This document shows, piece by piece, positions 42,591 to 51,584 of a stretch of 64,000 bases of DNA. The stretch is taken from assembly GCA_900539855.1 (NCBI GenBank), contig UQDO01000001.1:1-64000 (forward strand), in the 5' to 3' direction. Source of the DNA: an uncultured Oscillospiraceae bacterium. Its GTDB lineage: Bacteria; Bacillota; Clostridia; Oscillospirales; Acutalibacteraceae. Positions within the stretch are counted from its first letter, which is position 1, and each line of letters starts with the position of its first letter. The position numbers and the translations under genes were made by a program. The notes below the pieces were generated by a model. It saw only the letters and a list, made by a program, of their open reading frames with translations, made no database searches and had not been told where the DNA came from.

Positions 42591-43562
42591 TCAATTATTT
42601 ACATTATGATGGAATATAGGCGAATTTTCATTAAGACCTTCAAAAGTGTATCCCAAAGCTCTGAGTCCCTCTATAATTTCGGGCAAAGCCTCGGCTGTAG
42701 TGGACTTTGTGCCAAGATCATGCATAAGCACACATATATTTTTATAAGGCTCACCGTTTTTCTTGACGGCACCCTTTAAGACATTATTTACAATAGTATC
42801 TTTGGAAACATTGTTTTTATCAGCATCGCCGCTTGATACGTTCCAATCAACATAAATATAGCCCTTATCGGTGACCATTTTTGTAAGCTTGGTCATAATA
42901 CCGGCAGAGTATTTTTTGCTTTTTGTATTGCTGCTGCCTCCCGGAAAACGTATCAGCTTTGATCGAATGCCGATCTTATTGTATACCTTGTCGCTGAGTG
43001 TCTGAAGATCGTCAAAATACGCATCCGCGTTTTTATAAATGCTCCATTTATGCGTGTCGCTATGAAGACCTATAGAGTGTCCGGCATCATTTATAAGCTT
43101 AAGATTGTCAAGATATGCAGTGCCGACAACAAAAAATGTTGCCTTTACATTATATTTATCAAGTGTCTCGAGTATCCTGGGCGTCACCGTTTTAGACGGA
43201 CCGTCATCAAAGGTAAGATAACAAACATGCTTTGCTTCGGTCGAAGTATCGCCATTGGAGGCAGTTCCGACCTGGTTTGAAGGGAGGGATGAAACGGTAG
43301 GAATCACAGACGATGATACCGAGGCTGAAGATCCGACAAAAGATGATACAGAATCTGATGAATAGGTACTGTTGTCCGAAGCAGATGATGGCACGGCATC
43401 GGTACTTGCGGCAGACTCATACGAAGAATCATTTGCAGCCGAATCCTTATTATTTGAATTTACGGTAAATAATATACCTGCAGTTACGGCAACTATAATA
43501 ACAGCCAGAAACGAACAGATAATAATTGATCTGTATAAATGCTTTTTTTGACGTTTGCTCAT
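42591..43562 (-). CDS. Membrane-anchored polysaccharide deacetylase (NodB type)
   Basis: 323 residues from ATG 43562 (GGAGG 8 nt upstream). A signal anchor at about 10-32 is followed by a Ser-rich linker of about 90 residues, then a NodB domain. Motif 1 is LTFDDGPS with the catalytic base and metal Asp, motif 2 is HSIGLHSDTHKW with the metal His residues, motif 3 is RFPGGSSN, motif 4 YVDWNVSSGD and motif 5 ICVLMHD. It probably deacetylates peptidoglycan or a wall glycan outside the membrane. Sporulation (PdaA-like) and vegetative roles are both possible. Confidence 0.93.
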   Translation of the reverse strand: MSKRQKKHLYRSIIICSFLAVIIVAVTAGILFTVNSNNKDSAANDSSYESAASTDAVPSSASDNSTYSSDSVSSFVGSSASVSSSVIPTVSSLPSNQVGTASNGDTSTEAKHVCYLTFDDGPSKTVTPRILETLDKYNVKATFFVVGTAYLDNLKLINDAGHSIGLHSDTHKWSIYKNADAYFDDLQTLSDKVYNKIGIRSKLIRFPGGSSNTKSKKYSAGIMTKLTKMVTDKGYIYVDWNVSSGDADKNNVSKDTIVNNVLKGAVKKNGEPYKNICVLMHDLGTKSTTAEALPEIIEGLRALGYTFEGLNENSPIFHHNVNN

Positions 43563-43674
43563 GGATAAAGCCTCCAAAGTATTGTACTGTGCAGAACATT
43601 TAATATTATAGCAGAATTAATGAACATTATAAAGAGCAAATTAAAAATATTTTTTAATTTTCAGTAAAAAATTA

Positions 43675-43703
43675 TTGTTAAACGTTTTGATCTGTGCTAT
43701 TAT
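43675..43703 (+). promoter_or_regulatory. Promoter of degV
   Basis: -35 TTGTTA (43675-43680), 17-bp spacer, -10 TATTAT (43698-43703), 48 bp before the gene. Confidence 0.6.
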
Positions 43704-43751
43704 GAAAAACAGCAATATACGACTATTATCGCGTTTTTACGGAGGTAACAT

Positions 43752-44612
43752 ATGAGTAACAGAAAGACTATGATCTTCAGCGACAGCACAAGTGACCTGT
43801 CGCCCGATATTATTGCCACTCGCGACATTCGCATCAATCCGCTGACCGTTGTTTTCGGAAGCGTAAATCATGCCGACGGCATTGATGTCAAACCGGATGA
43901 TGTGTATAAATTCTATAAAGACTCAGGTACACTTGCCAAAACAACAGCCTCAAATATTGCTGAGCATGAAAAATTTATATCTGATAACCTTGCCGAGGGA
44001 TGCGGTGCGGTGTATTTCACTATAAGCTCTGAAATGTCCGCAAACTACAACAATGCAAGGCTTGCTGCCGAAAACTTTGACGACGTTTATGTCATAGACA
44101 GCCGCAGCCTCTCGACCGGTATCGGACTTCTTGTGCTTCACGCCGCCGATCTTGCCGATAAAGGTATGGATGCCAAGGAAATACGCGACGAAATACTGAC
44201 ACTTGTTGACAAGGTCGATGCATCCTTCGTTGTTGATACACTTGAATATTTACATAAGGGCGGTCGCTGCTCGTCGGTCGCGGCTTTGGGCGCCAATCTT
44301 CTGAAACTCAAGCCCTGTATTCAGGTAAATGACGGCAAAATGTCGGTAATAAAGAAATACCGCGGCAGATTAAATGATGTTATCAAGCAGTATGTTGAGG
44401 AAAGACTTTCCGATGATAACAAGCCGATAAGCAGCCGGATATTCCTGACCCACTCCGGCGGATGCGAGGAAATCGCCGAGCAACTGAAAAAAGAGGTACT
44501 GGAAAAATATCCTGATAAGGAAGTTATAATCACCCACGCCGGATGTACCGTCTGCGTACACTGCGGTCCCGGCACTCTCGGAATACTTATGATAAGAGAG
44601 CACGCGATCTGA
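43752..44612 (+). CDS. DegV-family fatty-acid-binding protein
   Basis: 286 residues with the DegV signature points: an N-terminal SDSTSDLS, INPLTVVFG, TTASNIAEHEKFI, the central FTISSEMSANYNNA, VIDSRSLSTGIGL and the C-terminal HAGCTVCVHCGPGTLGILM. DegV/FakB proteins hold a fatty acid while the FakA kinase phosphorylates it for phospholipid synthesis. No fakA lies nearby. It is monocistronic, with GGAGG at the start, and is closed by the terminator at 44619-44654. Confidence 0.93.
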   Translation: MSNRKTMIFSDSTSDLSPDIIATRDIRINPLTVVFGSVNHADGIDVKPDDVYKFYKDSGTLAKTTASNIAEHEKFISDNLAEGCGAVYFTISSEMSANYNNARLAAENFDDVYVIDSRSLSTGIGLLVLHAADLADKGMDAKEIRDEILTLVDKVDASFVVDTLEYLHKGGRCSSVAALGANLLKLKPCIQVNDGKMSVIKKYRGRLNDVIKQYVEERLSDDNKPISSRIFLTHSGGCEEIAEQLKKEVLEKYPDKEVIITHAGCTVCVHCGPGTLGILMIREHAI

Positions 44613-44618
44613 TATGAT

Positions 44619-44654
44619 AAAACGCCGCATACCGGAATGGATATGCGGCGTTTT
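44619..44654. terminator. Terminator of degV
   Basis: The stem AAAACGCCGCAT/ATGCGGCGTTTT (44619-44630 and 44643-44654) is followed by TTGTG; it is nearly symmetrical. Confidence 0.88.
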
Positions 44655-44761
44655 TTGTGTGTCATTATCAGTTACGGTTGAATACAATAAGTGCAGGGAC
44701 ATATTTACGGCGACAACCGCGGTTAGTCCACAGAAGTACCGGACAGTTCCCTTTTATATAG

Positions 44762-44792
44762 CGGAGGCAGCAGAAATTTTCTGCTGTCTCCG
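44762..44792 (-). terminator. Hairpin after asp23
   Basis: A stem of about 15 bp, CGGAGRCAGCAGAAA with its complement, contains one G-T type mismatch and lies 8 bp past the asp23 stop. No strong T run follows on the minus strand, so it may terminate weakly or protect the 3' end. Nothing else is seen between 44660 and 44760. Confidence 0.5.
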
Positions 44793-44799
44793 ATCATTG

Positions 44800-45156
44800 T
44801 TATTCAGCAACCACAAGATCGTCAACATGAACATTGACGCGTGCAACGGCATTGCCGGTCATGCTCTGAACCTTTTCCTTGACATTAAGCTGGACAGCCT
44901 CAGCGACTGATTTTATCTTTGCGGTATCATAAACCTTTAGAAAAATATCAAGCAGCAGAGCACCGTTATCGACCGTCACATTTACCGAGGCGGTGAAATT
45001 ACTGCGTGAGCCCTTTATAGCGCTTTTTACATCCTTAAAACCGATCGGCTTATTGGCAAGCTCAGCCACACCGTCAATCTCAAGCGCAGCCATACCGGCA
45101 ATTTTAGCAATAACATCATTATTAATAGCAAGACTGCTGTTGGTTGTATTAGCCAT
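44800..45156 (-). CDS. Asp23/Gls24-family protein
   Basis: 118 residues with the Asp23 domain: INNDVIAKIAGMAALEIDGVAEL at the N-terminus (given as INNDVIAKIAG then MAALEIDGVAEL), a central DIFLKVYDTAKI strand and the C-terminal VNVHVDDL. In Firmicutes, a YqhY-like member commonly lies downstream of spoIIIAH, as here, and is linked to lipid or envelope homeostasis. It is 76 bp downstream of spoIIIAH in the same direction. Confidence 0.92.
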   Translation of the reverse strand: MANTTNSSLAINNDVIAKIAGMAALEIDGVAELANKPIGFKDVKSAIKGSRSNFTASVNVTVDNGALLLDIFLKVYDTAKIKSVAEAVQLNVKEKVQSMTGNAVARVNVHVDDLVVAE

Positions 45157-45232
45157 GATCAGACCTCCGAAGTTTTATAAGACTTGAAATTTTGCTTCTC
45201 TTATATTATAACACATATTTTTGTAACCGCAA

Positions 45233-45772
45233 CTATTTTACGGTGATTATTTTAATTTTTTCAAGATCAACTCTGAGTTCAGACATGACTGCGTCCTGTA
45301 TCTGCAGTGTTTCACTGGTGAGAAGTGACTCGCCCGGCACCATAACAGTCACCTGATCCTCCGATATCATAACAAGCGCATCGGCAAATCCCTTAGCTTT
45401 GATCACTGCCTCCACTGATATTTCGTCCGTGGCGTTCTGTGCTATTGAATCAAGACCTTTGAGCGCTTCCGTTTTTGATTTTTCACCGATATCGGCGCTG
45501 CTTAGTACCTCTTTCAGCTTGTTTATTGTATCGTCGCGCGCCGCGCTGCGTTCCTTGCGGGCTGAGGCTATATAATCAACTCCACCCGACGTCGGCACCG
45601 CACTGCCGGTATCTGATGAAGCATTAACATATTGTGCTTCACCTAAATTTCCCGATTTTTTCCTGTCCTCAAACGAGGCGTATTTCATGTTAAGCCACAC
45701 AGCCGCACCGAGGCACAGCACAAGTGCCGCCATAACTATCTGCCTTTTTCCTATGATTTTACCTTTTTTCAT
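45233..45772 (-). CDS. spoIIIAH: Stage III sporulation protein AH
   Basis: 179 residues: a basic N-terminus, a membrane helix (about 12-29) and a YscJ/FliF-like extracellular domain (about 70-175). That domain contains the SpoIIIAH pattern YIASARKERSAARDDTINKLK and ISVEAVIKAKGFADALVMIS. The mother-cell SpoIIIAH ring pairs with forespore SpoIIQ to form the feeding-tube channel. It is the last of eight spoIIIA genes, 15 bp after spoIIIAG. Confidence 0.95.
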   Translation of the reverse strand: MKKGKIIGKRQIVMAALVLCLGAAVWLNMKYASFEDRKKSGNLGEAQYVNASSDTGSAVPTSGGVDYIASARKERSAARDDTINKLKEVLSSADIGEKSKTEALKGLDSIAQNATDEISVEAVIKAKGFADALVMISEDQVTVMVPGESLLTSETLQIQDAVMSELRVDLEKIKIITVK

Positions 45773-45787
45773 GTTAAATGCTCCCTT

Positions 45788-46360
45788 CTAATATCTGCCG
45801 ATAATACATATTTTATCGTCACTTATGTTCAAGGCTGATCTGACAGCCATTTTAACCGCATTTGACACACTGTCTGTCTGTCCGCTGTCGCAGACTATAA
45901 TCACGCCGCGGATAGCCGGCATTTTTTCGGTTACCAGCAGGGCGTGCTCGTTGCCGTCCTTATCCTTCATAACAACATAATTTTTTTGATTACTGTCATT
46001 CTGCTCGCTTTTTTTGGCTGACTGATCCTTTTTTGTTTCAGCGTCGGTTTTATACTCATCAGCATATATTCTCTCAACGCCGCTTTCAAGTGTGATCATC
46101 ACTGATACCTTTGAACCGCCGAGCATGTCTGATATAACGCTTTCAAGCTTTTTTTCGGTGCTGCTTGTATATTCGTCGGTCGTCATTCCGCCGTATGAGC
46201 TGCCGTCGGCTGACGTTATTTCGGTTTTTGACGTTTCCGATCTGCGGAATGTTGATATGAGCACCAGCAGCAAACCTATTATTCCGACTATCACCAAAAA
46301 ACCGCTTTTGGAAACCGGCGCGGATAATATGATGTTTTTGATCTTTTCTGAAAACTTCAT
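45788..46360 (-). CDS. spoIIIAG: Stage III sporulation protein AG
   Basis: 190 residues with an N-terminal membrane helix (about 20-38), a charged linker, a ring-building domain (EKKLESVISDMLGGSKVSVM) that includes a variable Lys/Asp/Gln-rich insert (KKDQSAKKSEQNDSNQK), and the C-terminal PAIRGVIIVCDSGQTDSVSN. SpoIIIAG forms a large ring in the intermembrane space of the engulfed forespore. It lies 5 bp after spoIIIAF. Confidence 0.95.
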   Translation of the reverse strand: MKFSEKIKNIILSAPVSKSGFLVIVGIIGLLLVLISTFRRSETSKTEITSADGSSYGGMTTDEYTSSTEKKLESVISDMLGGSKVSVMITLESGVERIYADEYKTDAETKKDQSAKKSEQNDSNQKNYVVMKDKDGNEHALLVTEKMPAIRGVIIVCDSGQTDSVSNAVKMAVRSALNISDDKICIIGRY

Positions 46361-46365
46361 TGTTG

Positions 46366-46824
46366 TTACTTTCCTTTATAGGATATCGTAAAGCCAAGAT
46401 CCCCCACCGCATTTTGCGCTGCCGGCAGATCATCAGTGTCACAGTAAACGACCGCTTCTGTAATTGATATGCCGCCGTCAGCGGAAATATCCGTAAAAAC
46501 ACTTGTGTATGCGTTATCTATGCCTGCGTTTTTAAGTCTTTCGTTTATGACCGAGGCTGCTGCGCTTTTTACTGTCTCATTTTCATAATCTGCCGCATAG
46601 GATGCATAATCACCGATAGCTGCCCTTTTACCGGAATATTTAATGTCACCTATGTCGAACTTCATAGCAGCCCCGGCTGATACTATAACCGACGCTATAA
46701 GAGCAATACTTACGGTTGTCTTGAAACTGCTGCTCATTGCACCGTTCGGTACAAAATGCATCAGTATTCCGTAAAAGATCATGCAGATAAACACAGCAGT
46801 TGCAAAGGTTCGCAATACATTCAT
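46366..46824 (-). CDS. spoIIIAF: Stage III sporulation protein AF
   Basis: 152 residues with two N-terminal membrane helices (about 5-22 and 33-52) and a cytosolic ferredoxin-like ring-building domain (about 75-150), the known SpoIIIAF layout. Family identity rests partly on operon position. It lies between spoIIIAE (11 bp upstream) and spoIIIAG. Confidence 0.92.
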   Translation of the reverse strand: MNVLRTFATAVFICMIFYGILMHFVPNGAMSSSFKTTVSIALIASVIVSAGAAMKFDIGDIKYSGKRAAIGDYASYAADYENETVKSAAASVINERLKNAGIDNAYTSVFTDISADGGISITEAVVYCDTDDLPAAQNAVGDLGFTISYKGK

Positions 46825-46835
46825 ATCAATTCACC

Positions 46836-47954
46836 CTAAACTATAACCACTAACGTCAGACTGATAACAAACAGTACGAATATAAGAATGATTACACCGA
46901 CGACGAATGACAGCGCCGTATCAACGGCTTTAAGGAGCATCGATGCCTTGCTTTGTGACAGAACCTCTGCCGCAGATGAGCATATGTTCATAGAAAGCCT
47001 CCACAGCATAAGCTCGGTTAAAAGCGGCAGAACTATCAGCGCTACAGCAATTATTCCGTAGACTGCAACCGACGACCTTAAAACACTTATACAGCCTCTG
47101 ACAGTGCCAAGTGCCTCGCTCACGGCATTTCCGACGACCGGAACGGTAGTACCGACTATGAATTTAGCTGTTTTAGCCGTAAGTGTATCAGCCGCGTTTG
47201 AGACCGAAGTCTGTACGCCTAAAACGCCTAATAATACTGTTGACGCAAGACCGAGCAGCCATCCCGAGACCTTCTTTATTGTCTTTGATATTGAGCCGGT
47301 TGACCCGTCGGGCATCAACGCGCCGCCTATTCCGAGAGCAAGCTGTATACTTGAAAGCGGCAACAGTATAAACGAGCAAAGCCAGGACACGCCTTCTGAA
47401 ACGACAAGCATAACGGTCGAATAACCGGCAGCCGTCAGCGTTTTACCTGATGCGGCAAGTATCGCAGCATAAATCGGCACAAATGAGATCATAAAAATGC
47501 CTGCCGACCTTACTGCGTCAACGGTCGACACCAAGGCGGATGCCACCGGCACCACTGACACGGCTGTTATGCCGGTAATCAGGACATATTTTAATATACC
47601 GCTTTCCCTTGCAATGGAATTTGAAATACAGGCGAGCAACAGGATACCAAGTACGGAACAACCGGCAGCAAGCGGCGCTTTATAACCTTTGTTTATGAAA
47701 TCAAGTATTTTTTCGAACACACCGTTTATATTTCCGCCCAGCGAATCTGATCCGTCAGGGAGATCAAAGCTGTATTCATCCATCTGCTCCCTTACATCTT
47801 CCGGGAGCGCCTCAGACAGCTTGTCTGCACCGCTTGCCTCAAACTGACTGCGGTATATTTCGTTGATATCGGTATCAGCCTCCGCCGCTATGGCAGCAGG
47901 CGCCGCAAAAACTAATACGCACATAATAGCAGCGGCAATAATTACTTTTTTCAT
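46836..47954 (-). CDS. spoIIIAE: Stage III sporulation protein AE
   Basis: 372 residues with a cleavable signal peptide (MKKVIIAAAIMCVLVFAAPA), a short extracytoplasmic segment with DINEIYRSQFEASGADKL, then about seven membrane helices. It is the largest membrane component of the SpoIIIA complex and resembles a transporter-like channel subunit. It overlaps spoIIIAD by 4 bp. Confidence 0.95.
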   Translation of the reverse strand: MKKVIIAAAIMCVLVFAAPAAIAAEADTDINEIYRSQFEASGADKLSEALPEDVREQMDEYSFDLPDGSDSLGGNINGVFEKILDFINKGYKAPLAAGCSVLGILLLACISNSIARESGILKYVLITGITAVSVVPVASALVSTVDAVRSAGIFMISFVPIYAAILAASGKTLTAAGYSTVMLVVSEGVSWLCSFILLPLSSIQLALGIGGALMPDGSTGSISKTIKKVSGWLLGLASTVLLGVLGVQTSVSNAADTLTAKTAKFIVGTTVPVVGNAVSEALGTVRGCISVLRSSVAVYGIIAVALIVLPLLTELMLWRLSMNICSSAAEVLSQSKASMLLKAVDTALSFVVGVIILIFVLFVISLTLVVIV

Positions 47955-48340
47955 CCTATCAGCTCCACAGCCGTGTTTATAATGATCTTTATTGTCGGCA
48001 CATTTATAAGTACAACCGTTATTTTACCTGCAAGCTCGATCTTACCTGCAAGTGAGGTCTGACCGAAATCCCTGCAGATATCCGATGCAAATCCGGTAAT
48101 ATAGCAAACCCCCATTGCCTTTATCACGGTTACAAGCAGTTCGCTGTCGATTCCGGAAAGCTCAAATAGTGATATCAATGTATCTTTGAGTCCGCTAAAC
48201 TCTATGATAACGGCAGCAGTCAGCACGGCACCGGCTATTGCCGCAGTGAGCATGGAATATTCCGGACGGTATTGCTTCATAAAAATGATAAGCATTGCCG
48301 ATACAACTGCAATACCTATAACGGTAAACAGCATGTTCAA
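47951..48340 (-). CDS. spoIIIAD: Stage III sporulation protein AD
   Basis: 129 residues and four membrane helices, with KQYRPEYSMLTAAIAGAVL near the start and the conserved VIKAMGVCYITGFASDICRD in the middle, the SpoIIIAC/AD family core. The family is related to type III secretion export-gate proteins. ATG overlaps of 4 bp join it to spoIIIAC and spoIIIAE. Confidence 0.95.
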   Translation of the reverse strand: MNMLFTVIGIAVVSAMLIIFMKQYRPEYSMLTAAIAGAVLTAAVIIEFSGLKDTLISLFELSGIDSELLVTVIKAMGVCYITGFASDICRDFGQTSLAGKIELAGKITVVLINVPTIKIIINTAVELIG

Positions 48341-48531
48341 AGCCCGAACACCGACTTTACCGTGTCAAACAGATTGCCTATTTCGGTCACTACCATTATA
48401 AGGACTACAACCAGCCCGGCAAGTGTTGTGAGCATTGCCTGATCCTCACGTCCGGAACGGACAAGCAACTGATTCAGAACAGCCACTATGATGCCTATAC
48501 CTGCCACCTGAAAAATAAAATCAACGTCCAT
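48337..48531 (-). CDS. spoIIIAC: Stage III sporulation protein AC
   Basis: 64 residues, two membrane helices: DFIFQVAGIGIIVAVLNQLL, then GREDQAMLTTLAGLVVVLIM. This small protein is the usual SpoIIIAC, paralogous to the N-terminus of SpoIIIAD. It begins 18 bp after spoIIIAB and overlaps spoIIIAD by 4 bp. Confidence 0.96.
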   Translation of the reverse strand: MDVDFIFQVAGIGIIVAVLNQLLVRSGREDQAMLTTLAGLVVVLIMVVTEIGNLFDTVKSVFGL

Positions 48532-48549
48532 TTAAATCTCCAATCTGCT

Positions 48550-49029
48550 TCAGATGAAAATTATGAAAACAGCTGCACCGGCAAACATAAACAGACTTTT
48601 GAGCAGTCTGCCCTTGTCGGCTATCTGCGCCTTAGACTCCGATCTCAGCTGCCGGAATTTCTCGGAATAATATCTGCAGTGATCTTCCTGGACAGTGATG
48701 TCGCCAACACCGAGTCCGGTCAGAAAATCAGCGATCACCGGTGCGTCGCTTTTATCGATATGATAGTTAATCAGTACACTAACCAGTTTTTCAGTGCAGC
48801 CAATATTATCCTTATTTATCCGGCTTAAAAACTCCAATCTACCTTTGCCGTGCCTTGAAAAAATTTCAAACAGACCGTTATGTCTTGATCTCATTTCGTC
48901 AGTCAGCACGGCAGAAAATCTGCACAGTTCGTCCAGCACCGTAAACCTTTGTTTATACTTATCATTCACAATAAACCCTGTCGCAGCCGTTGCAAGCGAT
49001 AGAAGCAGCACTCCAAGTGTCCTTAACAT
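48550..49029 (-). CDS. spoIIIAB: Stage III sporulation protein AB
   Basis: 159 residues from ATG 49029, which gives the expected signal-anchor start MLRTLGVLLLSLATAATGFI. It has a central helical region (FTVLDELCRFSAVLTDEMR), a degenerate FLTGLGVGDITVQ (family: FGxxLGxSD) and a C-terminal membrane helix. This is similar to type II/IV pilus GspF-like proteins. It overlaps spoIIIAA by 7 bp. Confidence 0.94.
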   Translation of the reverse strand: MLRTLGVLLLSLATAATGFIVNDKYKQRFTVLDELCRFSAVLTDEMRSRHNGLFEIFSRHGKGRLEFLSRINKDNIGCTEKLVSVLINYHIDKSDAPVIADFLTGLGVGDITVQEDHCRYYSEKFRQLRSESKAQIADKGRLLKSLFMFAGAAVFIIFI

Positions 49030-49982
49030 CTTTGCTCCACCAACCCGGCATGTGCTTTTGGGACGCACACTATTTCAGGCTTTGCGCCCGGATATTCTAT
49101 ATAAACCGCGTTTTTTACGGCGCCGCTTTCGAGCAGCAGCCTTGCAGGCTCACGCTCAAATATTTCTTCCTTTGATCCGGCATGAACGGTCGTTATAGCC
49201 TCAACACCGGAAAACATTGAGGATATCACCGATCTTGCCTCATCCCTGTTGGCTATCTCGTCAAATGCAATAACCTCAGGGTTTAGTGTTCTTACAGCTA
49301 TTTCTATTCCGTCGGTTTTTCCGCATCCGGTCAGGACATCGGTCAGAACACCTATATCATTTTGCGGAACTCCGTCCTTTACCGCCGCTATCTCGCTGCG
49401 TGTGTCAACGACAGCAACGCGCTTTCTTGCGGTGCCTATGCCGCACGATATAAGTCTTACCGAATCGCGCAAAAGGGTCGTTTTTCCAGATCCCGGCGGA
49501 CCGGCAATAAGCAGACCGCCTGAAAAGTATTTTGAGAGCGGTATGGCGCAGTTTTTATATTCTACTGCAAGCCTTATGTTAATCGACGACACCTCGGCTA
49601 TGCCGACCATTTTACCGTTTTCAATAACAGCTCTTGCTGCGATTCCGGCTCTGCATCCGTTTTTGAGCGGTATGTAACCCATTTTCAGCTGATCCTTGTA
49701 TGCATATTCTGAAAATTCGCATAAAGCTCTGAAGGTATCGTTTATATCCTTTTTTGTAACCGTGTAAAGACCGCTTTGCAGAAGATAACAAAGCTGTCCG
49801 CCGTCAGATAAAAACACGTTTTCGCCTTTCACGGTCAGCGACAAAGGCTGCCCGGCTCTGAGCCGTATTTCACTCATCTCGCCTACAGCTTTCCCCGGCA
49901 GCAGCGATATTAAGTGACGAACAGTGGGCGAAAAGTAAGCTGCGATTTCGTTTAAAAGTTGGTTCTTTTTGTCTTCCGTCAT
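49023..49982 (-). CDS. spoIIIAA: Stage III sporulation protein AA (secretion ATPase)
   Basis: 319 residues from ATG 49982; the frame continues upstream to 50063 but without a matching start signal. An N-terminal domain carries EIRLRAGQPLSLT, followed by SSINIRLA and a P-loop ATPase with Walker A GPPGSGKTT, VAVVDTRSEI and Walker B-type VIAFDEIAN. SpoIIIAA resembles type II/IV secretion ATPases and energises the mother cell-forespore channel. It is the first gene of the spoIIIA operon. Confidence 0.96.
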   Translation of the reverse strand: MTEDKKNQLLNEIAAYFSPTVRHLISLLPGKAVGEMSEIRLRAGQPLSLTVKGENVFLSDGGQLCYLLQSGLYTVTKKDINDTFRALCEFSEYAYKDQLKMGYIPLKNGCRAGIAARAVIENGKMVGIAEVSSINIRLAVEYKNCAIPLSKYFSGGLLIAGPPGSGKTTLLRDSVRLISCGIGTARKRVAVVDTRSEIAAVKDGVPQNDIGVLTDVLTGCGKTDGIEIAVRTLNPEVIAFDEIANRDEARSVISSMFSGVEAITTVHAGSKEEIFEREPARLLLESGAVKNAVYIEYPGAKPEIVCVPKAHAGLVEQRC

Positions 49983-50008
49983 GGCACGTCCATCCTTTCT
50001 TCTAAAAC

Positions 50009-50037
50009 AATTTATGTGGCTTAGGACAAGAATAGAA
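50009..50037 (-). promoter_or_regulatory. Candidate sigma-E promoter of the spoIIIA operon
   Basis: Minus strand: TTCTATT (50031-50037), 14 bp, CATAAATT (50009-50016). This is near the sigma-E pattern (about KMATATT, 14-16 bp, CATACAHT), 27 bp before the spoIIIAA start. Control of spoIIIA by sigma E is established in Bacillus; the match here is by eye. Confidence 0.5.
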
Positions 50038-50040
50038 CGC

Positions 50041-50077
50041 AAAAAAATATCTTCCGGAAGCAATCCGGAAGATATTT
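50041..50077 (-). terminator. Terminator of murC
   Basis: A 14-bp stem AAATATCTTCCGGA/TCCGGAAGATATTT (50045-50058 and 50064-50077) is followed on the minus strand by a T run, 14 bp past the murC stop. It isolates murC from spoIIIAA. Confidence 0.9.
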
Positions 50078-50091
50078 CGAAAAATAATACT

Positions 50092-51468
50092 TTATTTTGA
50101 AAGCATATCGCGCATTATATATGCGGATTTATATATGTCTCCGCCGCCCATAGTGATGATAGCATCGCCCGGCGCGGCATAGCCGACAGCGGTAAGCGCA
50201 GCCTCACTGAGATCGGCGACACAAACAGCATCGTTAAGACCGTCAGCTATCACCTTTGAGGTTATACCGGTCGTGTTTACCTCGCGCGAGCCCATGATCG
50301 GCGTCAGTATTACCTTGTCAGCCAAAGACAGCGCGTCGATAAAATCATCCTTTAAAAGCTCTGTTCTTGAAAACGTAAACGGCTGGAAAACGGCTATTAT
50401 CCGTTTGAATCCGAGCTGTCTTGCCGCCGAAAGTGTGGCTTTTATCTCGGTCGGATGATGTGCGTAATCGTCTATAAGCGATATACTATTCCACTCGCCA
50501 AGCTTTTCAAATCTGCGGCCTGCACCGCCGAATTTTGAAAGTGAGTCCTTTATACCGTCGTTTTCTATGCCGTAATACTTTCCGACGGCAACAACCGAAA
50601 GCATGTTATAAACATTATGCTTTCCGGGCACCGATAGCTCGAGCCTGAACAGCGGCTCTGACCTGTAATTGACAGTGAAGGCATAGCCGTGCTTTGCCTG
50701 CTTTATATCAGTGGCATAGTAATCGTTTGAGGCGTCAAGACCGAAGGTGATGACCTCGCCCTCAAAGCCTTCTATCGCCTTTTTGACCAATGGATCGTCC
50801 CCGTTTACAACGGCGACCTTCGACATTGACACAAATTTCCCAAACGATCTTACAAGGTTATCCATTGTCTTGAAATAATCGAGGTGGTCGTTATCAATAT
50901 CAAGGAGCACAGCCATATCGGGCGAAAGCTGTAAAAAGGTATCTACAAATTCGCAGGATTCACATATCATGTACTCAGAATTGCCGGCAATTCCGTTAGC
51001 ATTTATGAGCGGCAGCCTTCCGCCAATCACGGCGGTCGGATCAAGACCGTTCATTATAAACATCTGTGTTATCGCCGATGTGGTGGTAGTTTTGCCGTGC
51101 GTTCCGCAGACCCCTATACAGTGATCAAAATGTCTCGTTATCGCGCCAAGCAGCTTTGAACGCTCCATAGCAGGGATAGACAGCCTTTCAGCCTCCAGAA
51201 GCTCGGGATTGTCATGAGATATGGCAGCCGAATAGACAACAAGATCGGCTCCGTGGACGTTTTCCGCTTTGTGACCCATGTGAACTTCTATTCCGAGTGC
51301 CCTAATCCTTTTCAACGGGTCGCTCTCGTTGACATCGGAGCCGGTAAGTGAATATCCCTTGCTGTGAAGTATTTCGGCAAGCGGACACATTCCCGATCCG
51401 CCGATGCCTACCATGTGGATTTTTTTCGCGTTTTTCAGCAGTTCATCGCCTGCAACATGCTTTTTCAT
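50092..51468 (-). CDS. murC: UDP-N-acetylmuramate-L-alanine ligase MurC
   Basis: 458 residues from ATG 51468 (GGAG 9 nt upstream). The N-terminal UDP-binding motif is HMVGIGGSGMCPLAEIL, the ATP loop GVCGTHGKTTT, then the central ESCEFVDTFLQL and LDIDNDHLDYF, and the C-terminal DDYAHHPTEI and FQPFTFSRT. It adds L-Ala to UDP-MurNAc, the first peptide step of wall synthesis. It is monocistronic here, away from a dcw cluster. Confidence 0.97.
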   Translation of the reverse strand: MKKHVAGDELLKNAKKIHMVGIGGSGMCPLAEILHSKGYSLTGSDVNESDPLKRIRALGIEVHMGHKAENVHGADLVVYSAAISHDNPELLEAERLSIPAMERSKLLGAITRHFDHCIGVCGTHGKTTTTSAITQMFIMNGLDPTAVIGGRLPLINANGIAGNSEYMICESCEFVDTFLQLSPDMAVLLDIDNDHLDYFKTMDNLVRSFGKFVSMSKVAVVNGDDPLVKKAIEGFEGEVITFGLDASNDYYATDIKQAKHGYAFTVNYRSEPLFRLELSVPGKHNVYNMLSVVAVGKYYGIENDGIKDSLSKFGGAGRRFEKLGEWNSISLIDDYAHHPTEIKATLSAARQLGFKRIIAVFQPFTFSRTELLKDDFIDALSLADKVILTPIMGSREVNTTGITSKVIADGLNDAVCVADLSEAALTAVGYAAPGDAIITMGGGDIYKSAYIMRDMLSK

Positions 51469-51584
51469 AAACAATATCTCCGATCCGCCTAAAAAAGCAA
51501 AGATTAGTATTTAATTTTTCTGTTCTTTATTATATAATCTTTTTAAAGGAAAATAAACACTAAATTTAAATTTTGAGGGTAAAT